Positions 17,981-26,840 of a DNA stretch of 64,000 nucleotides are shown here, one piece after another (the stretch's first letter is position 1; the number at the start of each line of letters is the position of its first letter). The translations under genes were made by a program, and so were the position numbers. The notes below the pieces were generated by a model, which had not been told where the DNA came from, did not search any database, and saw only the letters and a program-made list of their open reading frames with translations. The DNA is from Clostridiales bacterium (GTDB lineage Bacteria > Bacillota > Clostridia > Saccharofermentanales > Saccharofermentanaceae), in the NCBI GenBank assembly GCA_017428155.1, contig JAFRRJ010000048.1, forward strand, positions 1 to 64,000, in the 5' to 3' direction.

Positions 17981-19048
17981 TCAGAAACCGTAGTTAATGA
18001 TACCGAGAATCTTCTCAAGTTCGTTGGGATCGTATGCGGCATCCATTGCGGTCTTCCTGTTGATTAAGCCCATCTGATTGAGTCTCTGCAGATCGCTGTT
18101 CAAGGTGTGCATGCCCTGGTGGCCGGCAGACTGGATAGCACCGGGGATCATCTGGATCTTGTCCTCAAGGATAAGGCTCTTGATCGCGCTTGTACCGACC
18201 ATGACTTCTGTTGTAAGAACACGGCCGTTGCCGTCTGTTGTAGGCAGGAGCTGCTGCGAGATAACGCCACGGATACTTGCAGCGAACTGTGAACGGATAG
18301 TAGCCTGCATATCGATCGGTGAACCGTCGATGATTCTGTTGATCGTCTGGGCAGCACTCTGTGTGTGAAGTGTTGAAAGGACGAGGTGTCCCGTCTCTGC
18401 AGCGGTAATAGCGGCGGAAATCGTCTCGAAGTCTCTCATCTCACCTACGAGGATGATATCCGGATCCTCACGGAGAGCTGAATGGAGAGCATATGCGAAT
18501 GAACTTACGTCACGGCCGACTTCACGCTGATGGATCATCGCGCGGTTGTGAGGATAGATATACTCGATAGGATCCTCGATCGTGATAACATGCTTAGCTT
18601 CGTTCTTATTGATATAGTCGACAATAGCGGAAAGTGTTGTCGTCTTGCCTGAACCCGTAGGACCGGTAACAAGGATAATTCCGTTGTTGGCTGTAGCAAG
18701 TGTCTTGATTACTTCCGGAAGACCCAGATCCTCGAACTCAGGGATCTCTGCCATGAGGAGACGGATGCTGCAGGCAAGGTTATTACGCTGATGATAAACA
18801 TTTGCTCTGACTCTTATACCGTTGTCGATCATGCGGCCGACGTCAACGTCTTCCCCTGCCTCAACACGCCTGATCTCATCCGGTGTAAGGATAGTATAGA
18901 TCATTGCCTGTGCTTCTTCAGAAGTGGGACGTTCATCAAGGATATGGAGCATGCCGTATCTTCTTACAGCAAGATTAGTGCCCTGCGTAATATGAACGTC
19001 GGAGCAGTCGCGTTCGATGGCATAAGTCATCAGATCTTCAAATGTCAT
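17981..19048 (-). CDS. pilT: PilT-like retraction ATPase (355 aa)
   Basis: Hexameric ATPase that powers type IV pilus retraction. The N-terminal domain begins MTFEDLMTYAIERDCSDVHI. Walker A is GPTGSGKTT (129-137), followed by the ITIEDPIE Asp box, REDPDIILVGEMRD Walker B and STLHTQSA His box. The late AIRS-like segment reads MQATIRSQFAASIRGVISQQLLP. Length is standard. GGAGG precedes the ATG. No pilin, pilB, pilC or pilD gene lies nearby, so it acts with pilus genes elsewhere or is a relic of a pilus locus. An AT-only stretch at 19081-19125 probably holds its promoter. Confidence 0.93.
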   Translation of the reverse strand: MTFEDLMTYAIERDCSDVHITQGTNLAVRRYGMLHILDERPTSEEAQAMIYTILTPDEIRRVEAGEDVDVGRMIDNGIRVRANVYHQRNNLACSIRLLMAEIPEFEDLGLPEVIKTLATANNGIILVTGPTGSGKTTTLSAIVDYINKNEAKHVITIEDPIEYIYPHNRAMIHQREVGRDVSSFAYALHSALREDPDIILVGEMRDFETISAAITAAETGHLVLSTLHTQSAAQTINRIIDGSPIDMQATIRSQFAASIRGVISQQLLPTTDGNGRVLTTEVMVGTSAIKSLILEDKIQMIPGAIQSAGHQGMHTLNSDLQRLNQMGLINRKTAMDAAYDPNELEKILGIINYGF

Positions 19049-19167
19049 AATGGATAACCTCCGGAAAAATTTAAGCTGGTATAAATTATAATATATAATA
19101 AATATATTTTATATATATAATTTTCTTGGACTTTAATATCTTACCGGACGTCATATCACGCCTCTTT

Positions 19168-20286
19168 TCAGGGCTCGAAAACACTCACCGTTACAACATC
19201 ATTTCCTGCAAGTTCAGGCTTTTCCTTTATGCCTTTTAAGTAAGCATCAAAAAACTCAAGATGCGCCTTGCAGAGGTTATCATGCATCAGGTCAGGAGCA
19301 AGCTTTCCGACCTGAGATTTCACCGGCATGATGTACTTGCTGTCGGCAAAACCGATATGCCTCATGTCTCTGAAAAGCACCTTGTACACCGGCTTTGTGT
19401 GCTTAAGATAGACCCGCGTTACGACGCGCTCGTTATCCTTGCAGCTTATCTGAAGGAAGGGCTTGGTCAGCACTGCATCCTTATAGTCGCCGAAAAGTCC
19501 GCCGTCGATATTTACTCCGCATACGTAGTCGGGATTTTGGGTGCAAAGGGCATATGAGGTATTACCTCCCATCGAATGTCCTGAACAGCCTATACCCTTA
19601 TCAAAGTCGATAAGGTCACTTAGATTTTTTCTCGCATATTCGACTGCTGCATCCGTGTCTTTTACCCACTCGGGAGTTCTGTCGATTAAGAATCTGCAGT
19701 ATTTATTCGCGACCTCATCGAACTTCTCCGCGGCTTCTTCAAGGCTGCCTTTGAACTTCGTAAGTTTATACATCGCGATAAGGCCGCCGATCATAGGATC
19801 GTACATTTTCCTGATTATGCTCTTATCGAAAAATACAACGGATCCGTCGTCGAATTCAGTGCAGATCGCTTCCATCGTGTGCGTAACGGACAGGACCACA
19901 TAGCCGTGCGAAGCAAGGTCAATGCAAAGAAAGGAATTGCCCTCTCTGAATGAGTTATATCCGTGATTAAAAACTATCAGAGGGAATCTCATGCCCGGTA
20001 TCCGGGGCGCATTCTCATGGCATTCCGAAGTGTTCTCAAGTCCGCCTTCACCGAGCTTGGGCTCGACTTTGAAAACACTCTTCATGCCCTTAGCCATGTC
20101 AGGAGACATATATCTGATCTTGGGAAGATCCTTTACGCTCTCTTTAAGAACAGGATAGTATACTCTTGCGGCAACGCTGCGCATCCCGTAAGGAGCCATT
20201 ACTTCTTCTCTTACGTCCTTTACAGTGTATGTGAATGTTCCTACGGCATATTCGCCTGAGGGGACCGGTGTCTTTATAGCCTTCAT
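19168..20286 (-). CDS. PAF-acetylhydrolase-like alpha/beta hydrolase (372 aa)
   Basis: Serine hydrolase related to platelet-activating-factor acetylhydrolase type II and dienelactone hydrolases. The nucleophile elbow is GHSMGG in a GCSGHSMGGNTS context; FNHGYNSFREGN supplies the oxyanion strand. No signal peptide. The start codon overlaps the stop of the TetR gene by four bases, so the repressor and enzyme are translated together and the enzyme is probably the regulated product. A lipid ester or drug ester is a plausible substrate; not certain. Confidence 0.82.
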   Translation of the reverse strand: MKAIKTPVPSGEYAVGTFTYTVKDVREEVMAPYGMRSVAARVYYPVLKESVKDLPKIRYMSPDMAKGMKSVFKVEPKLGEGGLENTSECHENAPRIPGMRFPLIVFNHGYNSFREGNSFLCIDLASHGYVVLSVTHTMEAICTEFDDGSVVFFDKSIIRKMYDPMIGGLIAMYKLTKFKGSLEEAAEKFDEVANKYCRFLIDRTPEWVKDTDAAVEYARKNLSDLIDFDKGIGCSGHSMGGNTSYALCTQNPDYVCGVNIDGGLFGDYKDAVLTKPFLQISCKDNERVVTRVYLKHTKPVYKVLFRDMRHIGFADSKYIMPVKSQVGKLAPDLMHDNLCKAHLEFFDAYLKGIKEKPELAGNDVVTVSVFEP

Positions 20287-20945
20287 ACTTTTCCTCCGAA
20301 TAACATGATTATCGTTGTCGCCAGAATGTCGAACATGGCTTTGGGTTCACAGCTTGAATTAAGCGGCGCTTTGCCATAGCAGGCTGTCAGGATGCAGTTT
20401 GTCTCGATCCCCACATAAGCTGAAGAAATGAACTGGAACAGCTCAGCAGGGTCATGTTTGGGCTTAAGCTTGTTATTCCTGCTCGCTATTGCCAGATAAG
20501 GGAATATTACGGTCGCAAGATGCTCCATATTGCCTTTGCCCTTAACACCTTTGATTATCTTCTCTGCGCGCTCCGGCTCATTTATCGCAAGCACCGTCAG
20601 ATCGAAGTTGATCTTCTGTATATCCATCAGATGCTCTTCCATTACTTCGGCAAGGATAGAGCATATCTTTCTTGTTATGTCTTCAAACGACGCTTTCTTA
20701 TCTGCAACTGCGGCGTCCAGCTTGTCCGTGATATTGTATTCGCACCTCATATCGGAGATCATGTCCGAGAGGATCTCATCCAGGTCTTTATAGAATCTGT
20801 ATATGCCTCCCTGTGAGAGTCCCGTCTCTGCAATAACATCAGATATTGTAACCATCTCGACCGGCTTTCTGAGGCACACATTGTAAGCGCTGCCGACTAT
20901 CATCCTGCGCTTGTTGTCCATGTATTCCTGAGTGACTTTAGGCAT
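20283..20945 (-). CDS. TetR-family repressor (220 aa)
   Basis: N-terminal HTH reads TISDVIAETGLSQGGIYRFY, the TetR signature; the rest is an all-helical ligand domain. ATG at 20945 follows GAGGAG; the frame is open 22 codons further upstream but those codons would cover the operator. A 22-bp palindrome sits 21 bases upstream. Autoregulation and control of the downstream hydrolase and perhaps the divergent lipoprotein hydrolase (21114) are likely. Ligand unknown. Confidence 0.9.
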   Translation of the reverse strand: MPKVTQEYMDNKRRMIVGSAYNVCLRKPVEMVTISDVIAETGLSQGGIYRFYKDLDEILSDMISDMRCEYNITDKLDAAVADKKASFEDITRKICSILAEVMEEHLMDIQKINFDLTVLAINEPERAEKIIKGVKGKGNMEHLATVIFPYLAIASRNNKLKPKHDPAELFQFISSAYVGIETNCILTACYGKAPLNSSCEPKAMFDILATTIIMLFGGKV

Positions 20946-20965
20946 CGGGAAACACTCCTCTTCTA

Positions 20966-20987
20966 AAAATGAAAGTGGTTTCATTTT
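20966..20987. promoter_or_regulatory. Probable TetR operator
   Basis: AAAATGAAA-GTGG-TTTCATTTT is a perfect 9-bp inverted repeat with a 4-base centre, just upstream of the ribosome binding site of the TetR gene. Size and place fit an autoregulatory TetR operator. Confidence 0.75.
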
Positions 20988-21113
20988 AATTCCAGAGAGG
21001 CTGTCTGTCAATGACCACTTGCATTCTCTGCATATCCCGGACCACGAGAAAAATCCTGATGGTATAATCGGATCGGATACTTCTGATCCGTCGGAAAGAA
21101 AAAGGTGGCGTAC

Positions 21114-21980
21114 ATGAAAACTAAATGCGTGATATCGGTAATACTTGCGGCAGTTATGCTTGCTTCATGCAGCACGGGTCCTGATAAGACTTCAGAGACT
21201 GCCTCTGAAACTGTAACTGATCTTACTGTGCCCTCCGTTGTCCCGTTTGAATATGAGACCGCCGAACCCGTGATCGAATCAATAAATGATTCAACTGACA
21301 GGATCACTTTCTACCGTGACGGGAACGAGATAATCGGCAACATCACACGCCCTGAAGGATCCGGACCATATAAGACCATCATCATCCTTGGCGGGTTATA
21401 TGCTTCGCTCGGATCTTATTCCGAAAAAGCGAAGAAATATAATGAGAACGGTTATGCCGTTATTGAGGTCAGGCCCACAAACAACAAGGCTCCGACGCCT
21501 TACAAGGAACCGGCTTACTTAGGGGATTTTGTTTTCGAGCAAATGGCAGACCTGTGCGCGGTAATAGATTCACTCAAATATTTCCAGGATATCGATACAT
21601 CTAACATCTATCTGTTCGGACACAGCATGGGTGGGCTCGGAACGGTCTATGCCGGGATTTACAAGCAGGATGAGATCAAGGGTATGATCCTTGTGGAACC
21701 GAGCTTCCAGTATCCTTCAACGATGAAATACGAGAATGACACCAGGCTCAATCCCGATCTTTACGGGCTGCTGTCAGACTTAAGTGTTCCCGTGGTTATT
21801 TTCAAGGGCACCGGAGAAAGAGAAGATATACCGGATTTTGATCATTTCTACGATAAAGCAATAGAAAGCCTCCCTGACGGACGGCTGGTCGTGATAGACG
21901 GCGCCGATCATTTCATGGGCGGAGAACCGGGAAAGCAGATGATCGCAAAGTCTGTCGAGATAATAAAGAGCTGGCACTGA
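21114..21980 (+). CDS. Alpha/beta hydrolase lipoprotein (288 aa)
   Basis: Surface-anchored serine hydrolase: lipobox LASC near residue 20, a Thr/Ser-rich linker, then an alpha/beta fold with LFGHSMGGLG elbow, a probable acid Asp and a terminal DGADHFM His. The ATG at 21114 is preferred over an upstream in-frame GTG because the AAGGTGG site is then correctly spaced. Divergent from the TetR gene with the operator between them. Substrate not evident. Confidence 0.85.
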   Translation: MKTKCVISVILAAVMLASCSTGPDKTSETASETVTDLTVPSVVPFEYETAEPVIESINDSTDRITFYRDGNEIIGNITRPEGSGPYKTIIILGGLYASLGSYSEKAKKYNENGYAVIEVRPTNNKAPTPYKEPAYLGDFVFEQMADLCAVIDSLKYFQDIDTSNIYLFGHSMGGLGTVYAGIYKQDEIKGMILVEPSFQYPSTMKYENDTRLNPDLYGLLSDLSVPVVIFKGTGEREDIPDFDHFYDKAIESLPDGRLVVIDGADHFMGGEPGKQMIAKSVEIIKSWH

Positions 21981-22076
21981 TAACTGCCATTCTGAGCGCA
22001 TGTTAATCTCCGTTGCTTGCGGCAACAGGCATTCGCACGATAGGATGCAGTCATCAAACCCAAGGAGGAAAACGGG

Positions 22077-22697
22077 ATGTTAGGAGAAAACATAAAGATC
22101 CTTCGCAAGCAGAAAGGATTATCACAGGAAACACTTGCACAGCAGTTAAACGTAGTAAGGCAGACTGTATCAAAATGGGAAAAGGGCCTCTCGGTGCCGG
22201 ATGCGGAAATGCTAAATACGATCTCGGAGCTCTTTGAAGTTCCGGTAAGCACTTTGCTCGGAAGCACGATTGAGGAACCGGAGAAGACTTCTGACTCGGC
22301 TATGGAGGAAATAGCAAAACAGCTGGCCGTATTAAACGAGCAGCTCGCTAAACAGTCGGTTCGGAGAAAAAGGACCGTAAGAAAGGTCGTGACCGGAATA
22401 GTTATCGCTATTGCCGCGCTCATTGTGTTAACGGCAGCGGCACTGTTCTTATTTTCCTATAAGCCTGGGAAGGATCTGGTCCTGACAACAAAAAATATCG
22501 AATGTATCCTTGACGGCGAAGTATATCACTACTACATCACCTACGACCAGAAAAACCGCATTCATTCCTATGGCGGAGATAACTGGTCTGAAAATCTTGA
22601 CCGTTTCGGGAATTACGATAAAGCTGACGAGATGATCGATGACCTTGAAAAATATTTTATCGGACAAGGCTATTCATTCAAGATAGTTGAAGACTGA
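22077..22697 (+). CDS. XRE-family regulator with membrane anchor (206 aa)
   Basis: N-terminal HTH_3 domain (ENIKILRKQKGLSQETLAQQLNVVRQTVSKWEKG, residues about 4-60), a coiled-coil-prone stretch (about 75-97) and one membrane helix (about 102-125), followed by an 80-residue extracytoplasmic domain of unknown type. Such proteins may link an envelope signal to DNA binding. GGAGG precedes the ATG; a terminator follows 27 bases after the stop. Confidence 0.87.
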   Translation: MLGENIKILRKQKGLSQETLAQQLNVVRQTVSKWEKGLSVPDAEMLNTISELFEVPVSTLLGSTIEEPEKTSDSAMEEIAKQLAVLNEQLAKQSVRRKRTVRKVVTGIVIAIAALIVLTAAALFLFSYKPGKDLVLTTKNIECILDGEVYHYYITYDQKNRIHSYGGDNWSENLDRFGNYDKADEMIDDLEKYFIGQGYSFKIVED

Positions 22698-22723
22698 TGA
22701 CAGTATCAAACCTGATTACAAAG

Positions 22724-22761
22724 ACGGGCCCGGTTCATTTCAAAACGCCGGACCCGTTTTT
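22724..22761 (+). terminator. Bidirectional terminator
   Basis: ACGGGCCCGG pairs with CCGGACCCGT (one C/A mismatch) and ends in TTTTT on the plus strand. It separates the XRE gene from the convergent AraC gene and probably serves both. Confidence 0.8.
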
Positions 22762-23522
22762 CAGTTTATGTCACTGAAGGTTTTGTCCACGTACCTGAGC
22801 CTGTATTCTTTGGGAGTGATCCCCGTCTGCTCCCTGAAGACCTGAGTGAAATAACTCTGCGTGCAAAAGCCCAGAGACAGTGCTATCTGAAGATAGGAGT
22901 AATCCGTTTTTGTGAGGAGAGCTTTTGCTGAATCGATCCTGAAATTCAAAAGATATTCGCCGACAGTCATTCCGGTGTCGCGCTTGAAGACCGAGGCCAG
23001 ATAATTCGGTGTAAGACCTGTCGCTCCCGCAAGATCGTTAAGCGTGATCTTGGTGTTGAAGTGCGAAGTAATGTAGTTAATGCATTCCTGAACCGGCTTG
23101 GAATAAGAGCCCCTTTTCCTGATGTCTCTAACAAGCCTTACGAATCTTTTCCAGATCTCCCTGTTAAGCTCTTTGACCTCATCGATCGTCGTTGCCTCAT
23201 CTGCTTTGCGGATATAAACATCGCTTATTGAATACACGAGTTCCTGCGTCACACCGGCCTCAATTACCACTCTCGTCGCAAGACCGGTATTAACGATGAA
23301 GAGGTATTTGTAATTGCGCAGCGGGTCTTCAGAGAGCCTTCCCTGCACATCCGCATTCATAAGCTTTACAGAGCTCTCCACTGCCCTGTCATCACCGTTT
23401 TCAAGATAAGCAAAACGCTCCAGTTCCTCCCTGTATGTTGTGTGGGAAAAACCGCTTTCGACATTGTGGTGGATGAGATTTGCAACCTCATCCGGATCTA
23501 TAAGATAATCTGTGTTTTTCAT
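22761..23522 (-). CDS. AraC-family regulator (253 aa)
   Basis: The C-terminal 100 residues form the two HTH motifs (KITLNDLAGATGLTPNYLASVFK and SYLQIALSLGFCTQSYFTQVFREQTGITPKEYR). The N-terminal 150 residues are helical and lack the cupin signature; they resemble the sensor of YesS/YSIRK-type AraC proteins found in Clostridia. No obvious target is adjacent, apart from the noncoding region upstream. Confidence 0.87.
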   Translation of the reverse strand: MKNTDYLIDPDEVANLIHHNVESGFSHTTYREELERFAYLENGDDRAVESSVKLMNADVQGRLSEDPLRNYKYLFIVNTGLATRVVIEAGVTQELVYSISDVYIRKADEATTIDEVKELNREIWKRFVRLVRDIRKRGSYSKPVQECINYITSHFNTKITLNDLAGATGLTPNYLASVFKRDTGMTVGEYLLNFRIDSAKALLTKTDYSYLQIALSLGFCTQSYFTQVFREQTGITPKEYRLRYVDKTFSDIN

Positions 23523-23662
23523 CGTGCCCTGCTAAAGTGGTATTTTGATATAAACCGTAAAATCATTATATACCACATGAAGTTTGCTTAAGTGTTTTTA
23601 TATTGGAGAGATATGCGGCAGTTTTTGTTTTCGATGCCTGAGCGAGAAAAGGGATACCAAAG

Positions 23663-23761
23663 ATGGACATTCTGTACAAGACAAACACCGGCAGTTATGA
23701 CCTGCCTTCTTCAACACTCATATCCACGAGCTTGCCGCATGTTCAGATGAAAGATCTCTGA
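23663..23761 (+). CDS. Possible 32-aa peptide or gene remnant
   Basis: ATG-initiated frame of 32 residues (begins MDILYKTNTG, ends VQMKDL). AAAAGGG lies about nine bases before the ATG. It looks like the start of a longer protein that ends early. A GGCCGGC / GCCGGCC hairpin follows the stop. Expression uncertain. Confidence 0.3.
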   Translation: MDILYKTNTGSYDLPSSTLISTSLPHVQMKDL

Positions 23762-23771
23762 ACAACATTGA

Positions 23772-23993
23772 GGCCGGCAGATAAACCGCCGGCCCCAACG
23801 GGTCTGTTATCAGAGGCTTTAAATAGGTAAGCGGGTAGGGATCGAACGCTTGGGGTTTTCTTATGCCCGGGTATGCAGGCAAAAAGAGAATAGATACAAA
23901 GCCTCTGATTCAACTGAGAAGGTGCCTTATGATCCTTTATCATTTGTTTGTGGGAATCATATTGCGAAAGATAATTCTTAATAAAGGACCATA
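23772..23993. other. Noncoding region with nested inverted repeats
   Basis: The 520-base gap 23523-24042 holds three inverted repeats: GGCCGGC / GCCGGCC (23772-23793); a perfect 12-mer, ATCAGAGGCTTT at 23809-23820 with AAAGCCTCTGAT at 23898-23909; and TATGATCCTTTAT (23928-23940) with ATAAAGGACCATA (23981-23993, one mismatch). The 12-mer pair would close a roughly 100-base structure. No terminal direct repeats or known RNA family recognised. Confidence 0.5.
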
Positions 23994-24042
23994 AAAATTT
24001 GGGGAGAGAGTTTTTTTGTTGTTGGTTGGTCGTTGCACCTCC

Positions 24043-24873
24043 TCAGATGATGTCTTTTTTCTCAAAGTAGTCTTTTCCGAGCAAACTGACAGTTATTATC
24101 AGAAATGCGGCGATAATGATGCCGCTGAGTGGATTAAGACCCTTCTCGTCAAAATACGAACTTCGAAGCCACATGGTGAAACTGCCCGGAAGAAACCAGA
24201 CAGTATAGTAAGCCGACAGGACATATACCATACAAGTCAATGCAAAGCTTGTAACCGGAGAGAATACAAAGCTCAAAAGAAGCTGTACAAGGGATATGCC
24301 TATGGTTACGGCCATTGGAACAATAACTGAAATTATTAAAAAGTCCCTTTGAGAAACAAAAATAGAATTATAGCCGAACTGGACTTGTAAGCATTCATAT
24401 GTCACATTCAATGACAGTCCGGCTCCGTTTATCAATGCAAATACCGCGCAGGATATAAATGCTGCAAGATAATATGCAAAGACCGATAATACACACCATA
24501 ATACTTTGGCAAGCCACCAGGAAGACCTGTTGCGTCCGGCGATCAGAACATTAACGCCGTTTTCCGAATAGTCTTTCTCAGGATAATATGCAATAAAATA
24601 TGAGATGCCGATCTGGAAAATAAACCACATGACCGGAAGCTGGAAACTTCTTGTCGGATCAAAGCGGTAATAAGGCATTCCTCTTAAAGCGAACAGGATA
24701 TAGTCAGCCAGAGTGCCGTCAGACCACATCAGGTTTCCGGCTTTGATGGCTTCGATGGAGGCAGCACACTGACGGACCATTACAAAAGAGTAAATGATCA
24801 CTATCAGGAAAATATATGAGCGCCTGATGATCCCAAGCTTGATGTCACGCTTAAGATAATTGACCGTGTCCAT
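24043..24873 (-). CDS. ABC-2 type permease, last gene of peptide cassette (276 aa)
   Basis: Six predicted helices; polytopic membrane subunit of an ABC-2 exporter. The ATG at 24873 starts one base after the ATPase stop, and its ribosome binding site (AGGAAGGAA) lies inside the end of the ATPase gene; an in-frame TTG further up would overlap the ATPase. It should pair with the permease at 25516-26307 and the ATPase at 24875-25519. Substrate inferred from the secreted product encoded at the head of the operon. Confidence 0.82.
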   Translation of the reverse strand: MDTVNYLKRDIKLGIIRRSYIFLIVIIYSFVMVRQCAASIEAIKAGNLMWSDGTLADYILFALRGMPYYRFDPTRSFQLPVMWFIFQIGISYFIAYYPEKDYSENGVNVLIAGRNRSSWWLAKVLWCVLSVFAYYLAAFISCAVFALINGAGLSLNVTYECLQVQFGYNSIFVSQRDFLIISVIVPMAVTIGISLVQLLLSFVFSPVTSFALTCMVYVLSAYYTVWFLPGSFTMWLRSSYFDEKGLNPLSGIIIAAFLIITVSLLGKDYFEKKDII

Positions 24874-24874
24874 C

Positions 24875-25519
24875 TTATATTTCCTTCCTGTCAATTACGG
24901 ACCCGTCTTTGATCTCGTAAATAACATCACTTAAGTATTCCAGTTCTTCCCTGTCATGACAGGCGATTATGATCAGCTTGTCATTATCTCTTATCCCGAG
25001 GAGGACATCCTTTATCATCTGTACAGTCTCTTCATCAAGAGCATTTATAGGTTCATCAAGGATAATGATGTCTGGCTCACCCATGATGGCATTTGCTATT
25101 CCGAGTTTTTGCTTCATTCCCAGGGAATATTTTCTGTAGGTCCTCTTATCATCAGGATCAAGACCTACACGCTCTAAAGCCGTCCTTATATCCTCATCGG
25201 AAATGCCGGAAGATAATGACGCCAGAAGCTTGAGATTCTTAAATCCCGTATACTGCGGAAGGAATGCGGGATTCTCTATAAGGATCCCTATGCTGTCAGG
25301 AAAAGACATGTCCTTATGAAGAGTCTTGCCGTTGATGACCACAGATCCCGAGTCCGGAATAAGAAGTCCTGCAACAGTCCTCATGAGCATAGTCTTTCCC
25401 GAACCGTTCTTTCCCTTAAGTCCGTATATTCTGCCTGAAGAGAAAGATACGGAAATATCATTAAGTATTACGGCATCCTTTATCTTCTTGCTTACATTTT
25501 TAACCACGATCTCACTCAT
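24875..25519 (-). CDS. ABC transporter ATPase of peptide cassette (214 aa)
   Basis: Short, single nucleotide-binding domain: Walker A GKNGSGKTM, signature YSLGMKQKLGI, Walker B IIILDEPINALD, H-loop ACHDREE. This is the BcrA/LanF-like subfamily that drives ABC-2 permeases in bacteriocin immunity and export systems. ATG at 25519 follows GAGGGCGG and overlaps the upstream permease stop by four bases; a longer frame to 25606 lies within that gene. Confidence 0.9.
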   Translation of the reverse strand: MSEIVVKNVSKKIKDAVILNDISVSFSSGRIYGLKGKNGSGKTMLMRTVAGLLIPDSGSVVINGKTLHKDMSFPDSIGILIENPAFLPQYTGFKNLKLLASLSSGISDEDIRTALERVGLDPDDKRTYRKYSLGMKQKLGIANAIMGEPDIIILDEPINALDEETVQMIKDVLLGIRDNDKLIIIACHDREELEYLSDVIYEIKDGSVIDRKEI

Positions 25520-26307
25520 ATAACCGCCCTCTTTCTCGAAGTTATCCAGATCACTAAGGCGTTGATGCCAAGTATGACCAGGAAAACGGTCAGCATCTGA
25601 TACCAAATTGTGGTCACATACTGTCTGGGATTTAACATGTCCATTACCGACCAGTTGCCGAATTCATCACCGAGCAGGATCATGCTCAGAATGACCACAA
25701 ATACCATAGGCGTTACAACAGCCGTAAAATGGCTTCTTACCGCCTTTGAAATACTTAAGGAGGTAAGTGCGATCACGCCTGCAAACAGGCCGTCGATAAT
25801 GATAAATATCAGGCAGTATAATACCGGGTGTTCACTGTTTGTCACAGCGAAAAGATTTCTGTCCAGAACTCTTATGCTCATAAACTCAAGACGTTCAGGC
25901 GTGTTGGCCGGGAACAGCCCCGAAGCTATAAACATATTTAGACCGAGCGGCAGAGAAACGCTTGCAAAAGCAGAAATAAATACGGCTGCGCTCTTCGCAA
26001 ATGCATATTTGATCCTTGACGTTTTTATACAGATGTTTCTGTCGTATCCCGACTTCATGTCAGTATAAAGTGATCCTCCGTACGGAAGGCATGCAAGCAC
26101 GGGGAGAAGGACATAGAACATCTCGTTATATGCGAATTGATAATCTGTTCCTATCCACGCCTGAAGCAGGACCTTGCTGCCGGAACCGCCAAACCGGATA
26201 CAGAATGTCACAAGATCCAGAATGCAGATAGAAAGCCCTATTAAAAGACTTATAAGGAATGTGCGGCTATGGAAAGCTCTGTATAACTCAAGTCTTAATA
26301 CCTTCAT
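25516..26307 (-). CDS. ABC-2 type permease of peptide cassette (263 aa)
   Basis: Polytopic protein with an N-terminal cytosolic helix (MKVLRLELYRAFHSRTF) and about six membrane segments, as in ABC-2 membrane proteins of the YydJ/LanE kind. Starts with a four-base overlap with the preceding gene. Partner of the ATPase and second permease downstream. Confidence 0.8.
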   Translation of the reverse strand: MKVLRLELYRAFHSRTFLISLLIGLSICILDLVTFCIRFGGSGSKVLLQAWIGTDYQFAYNEMFYVLLPVLACLPYGGSLYTDMKSGYDRNICIKTSRIKYAFAKSAAVFISAFASVSLPLGLNMFIASGLFPANTPERLEFMSIRVLDRNLFAVTNSEHPVLYCLIFIIIDGLFAGVIALTSLSISKAVRSHFTAVVTPMVFVVILSMILLGDEFGNWSVMDMLNPRQYVTTIWYQMLTVFLVILGINALVIWITSRKRAVI

Positions 26308-26840
26308 GCTTCAAGCCTCACTTCTGTTTTCACGGGAGATAATGACAGGACATAATAGTATTGATAAGCATCGATCTTTTCCCATGAACTGTCCTTAAAA
26401 CACACTTTATTGACCGGAGCTGCAAACCAGATACTCTGTGTGGCTCCGGGAGCGAGGCTCTCGCTGTTTAATCTGTTGATCTGCATGTCTATCTCAGGTG
26501 ACATTACGCTTCCCCATACCTGCGATTCAAATCCGCATTCAAGGAAACTGAAAACATCATCCCATTCAATGTCCGCGTCTGATCTGCTCGTAACATCAAT
26601 GCAGATCCATATGACTTTATATTCACCGAAATCATTATCGTATTCGATTCCGAATCTTTCCTTAAACACATCCGGATCATCAAGATCAGATCCGGCAAAG
26701 TGAAGCTCCAGATCCCCGCAATCGACCGTATCCCCGATGTTATAGACCGTACATGCCGGGGGATACTGATTGATACTGAATATCCTTGATATCCAGAATA
26801 TCAGAAGACATATTATCGCTACCGGTATAACTTTCTTCAT
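26304..26840 (-). CDS. Membrane-anchored exported protein (178 aa)
   Basis: One N-terminal helix (residues about 3-20) followed by an extracytoplasmic beta-rich domain with several acidic patches. I do not recognise the domain with certainty; it resembles small anchored proteins (DUF5027/DUF5028-like) that accompany ABC-2 operons in Clostridia. Overlaps both neighbours by four bases, so it belongs to the exporter operon. A substrate-binding or immunity role is possible. Confidence 0.6.
   Translation of the reverse strand: MKKVIPVAIICLLIFWISRIFSINQYPPACTVYNIGDTVDCGDLELHFAGSDLDDPDVFKERFGIEYDNDFGEYKVIWICIDVTSRSDADIEWDDVFSFLECGFESQVWGSVMSPEIDMQINRLNSESLAPGATQSIWFAAPVNKVCFKDSSWEKIDAYQYYYVLSLSPVKTEVRLEA

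Noticed and set aside
23828..23860. tRNA-like TTCGATC T-loop sequence on the minus strand
   Set aside because: The flanking bases do not form a T-stem or acceptor stem, so it is not a tRNA.
23743..23943. 66-codon frame on the minus strand
   Set aside because: No ribosome binding site, and it spans the inverted repeats of the noncoding region.
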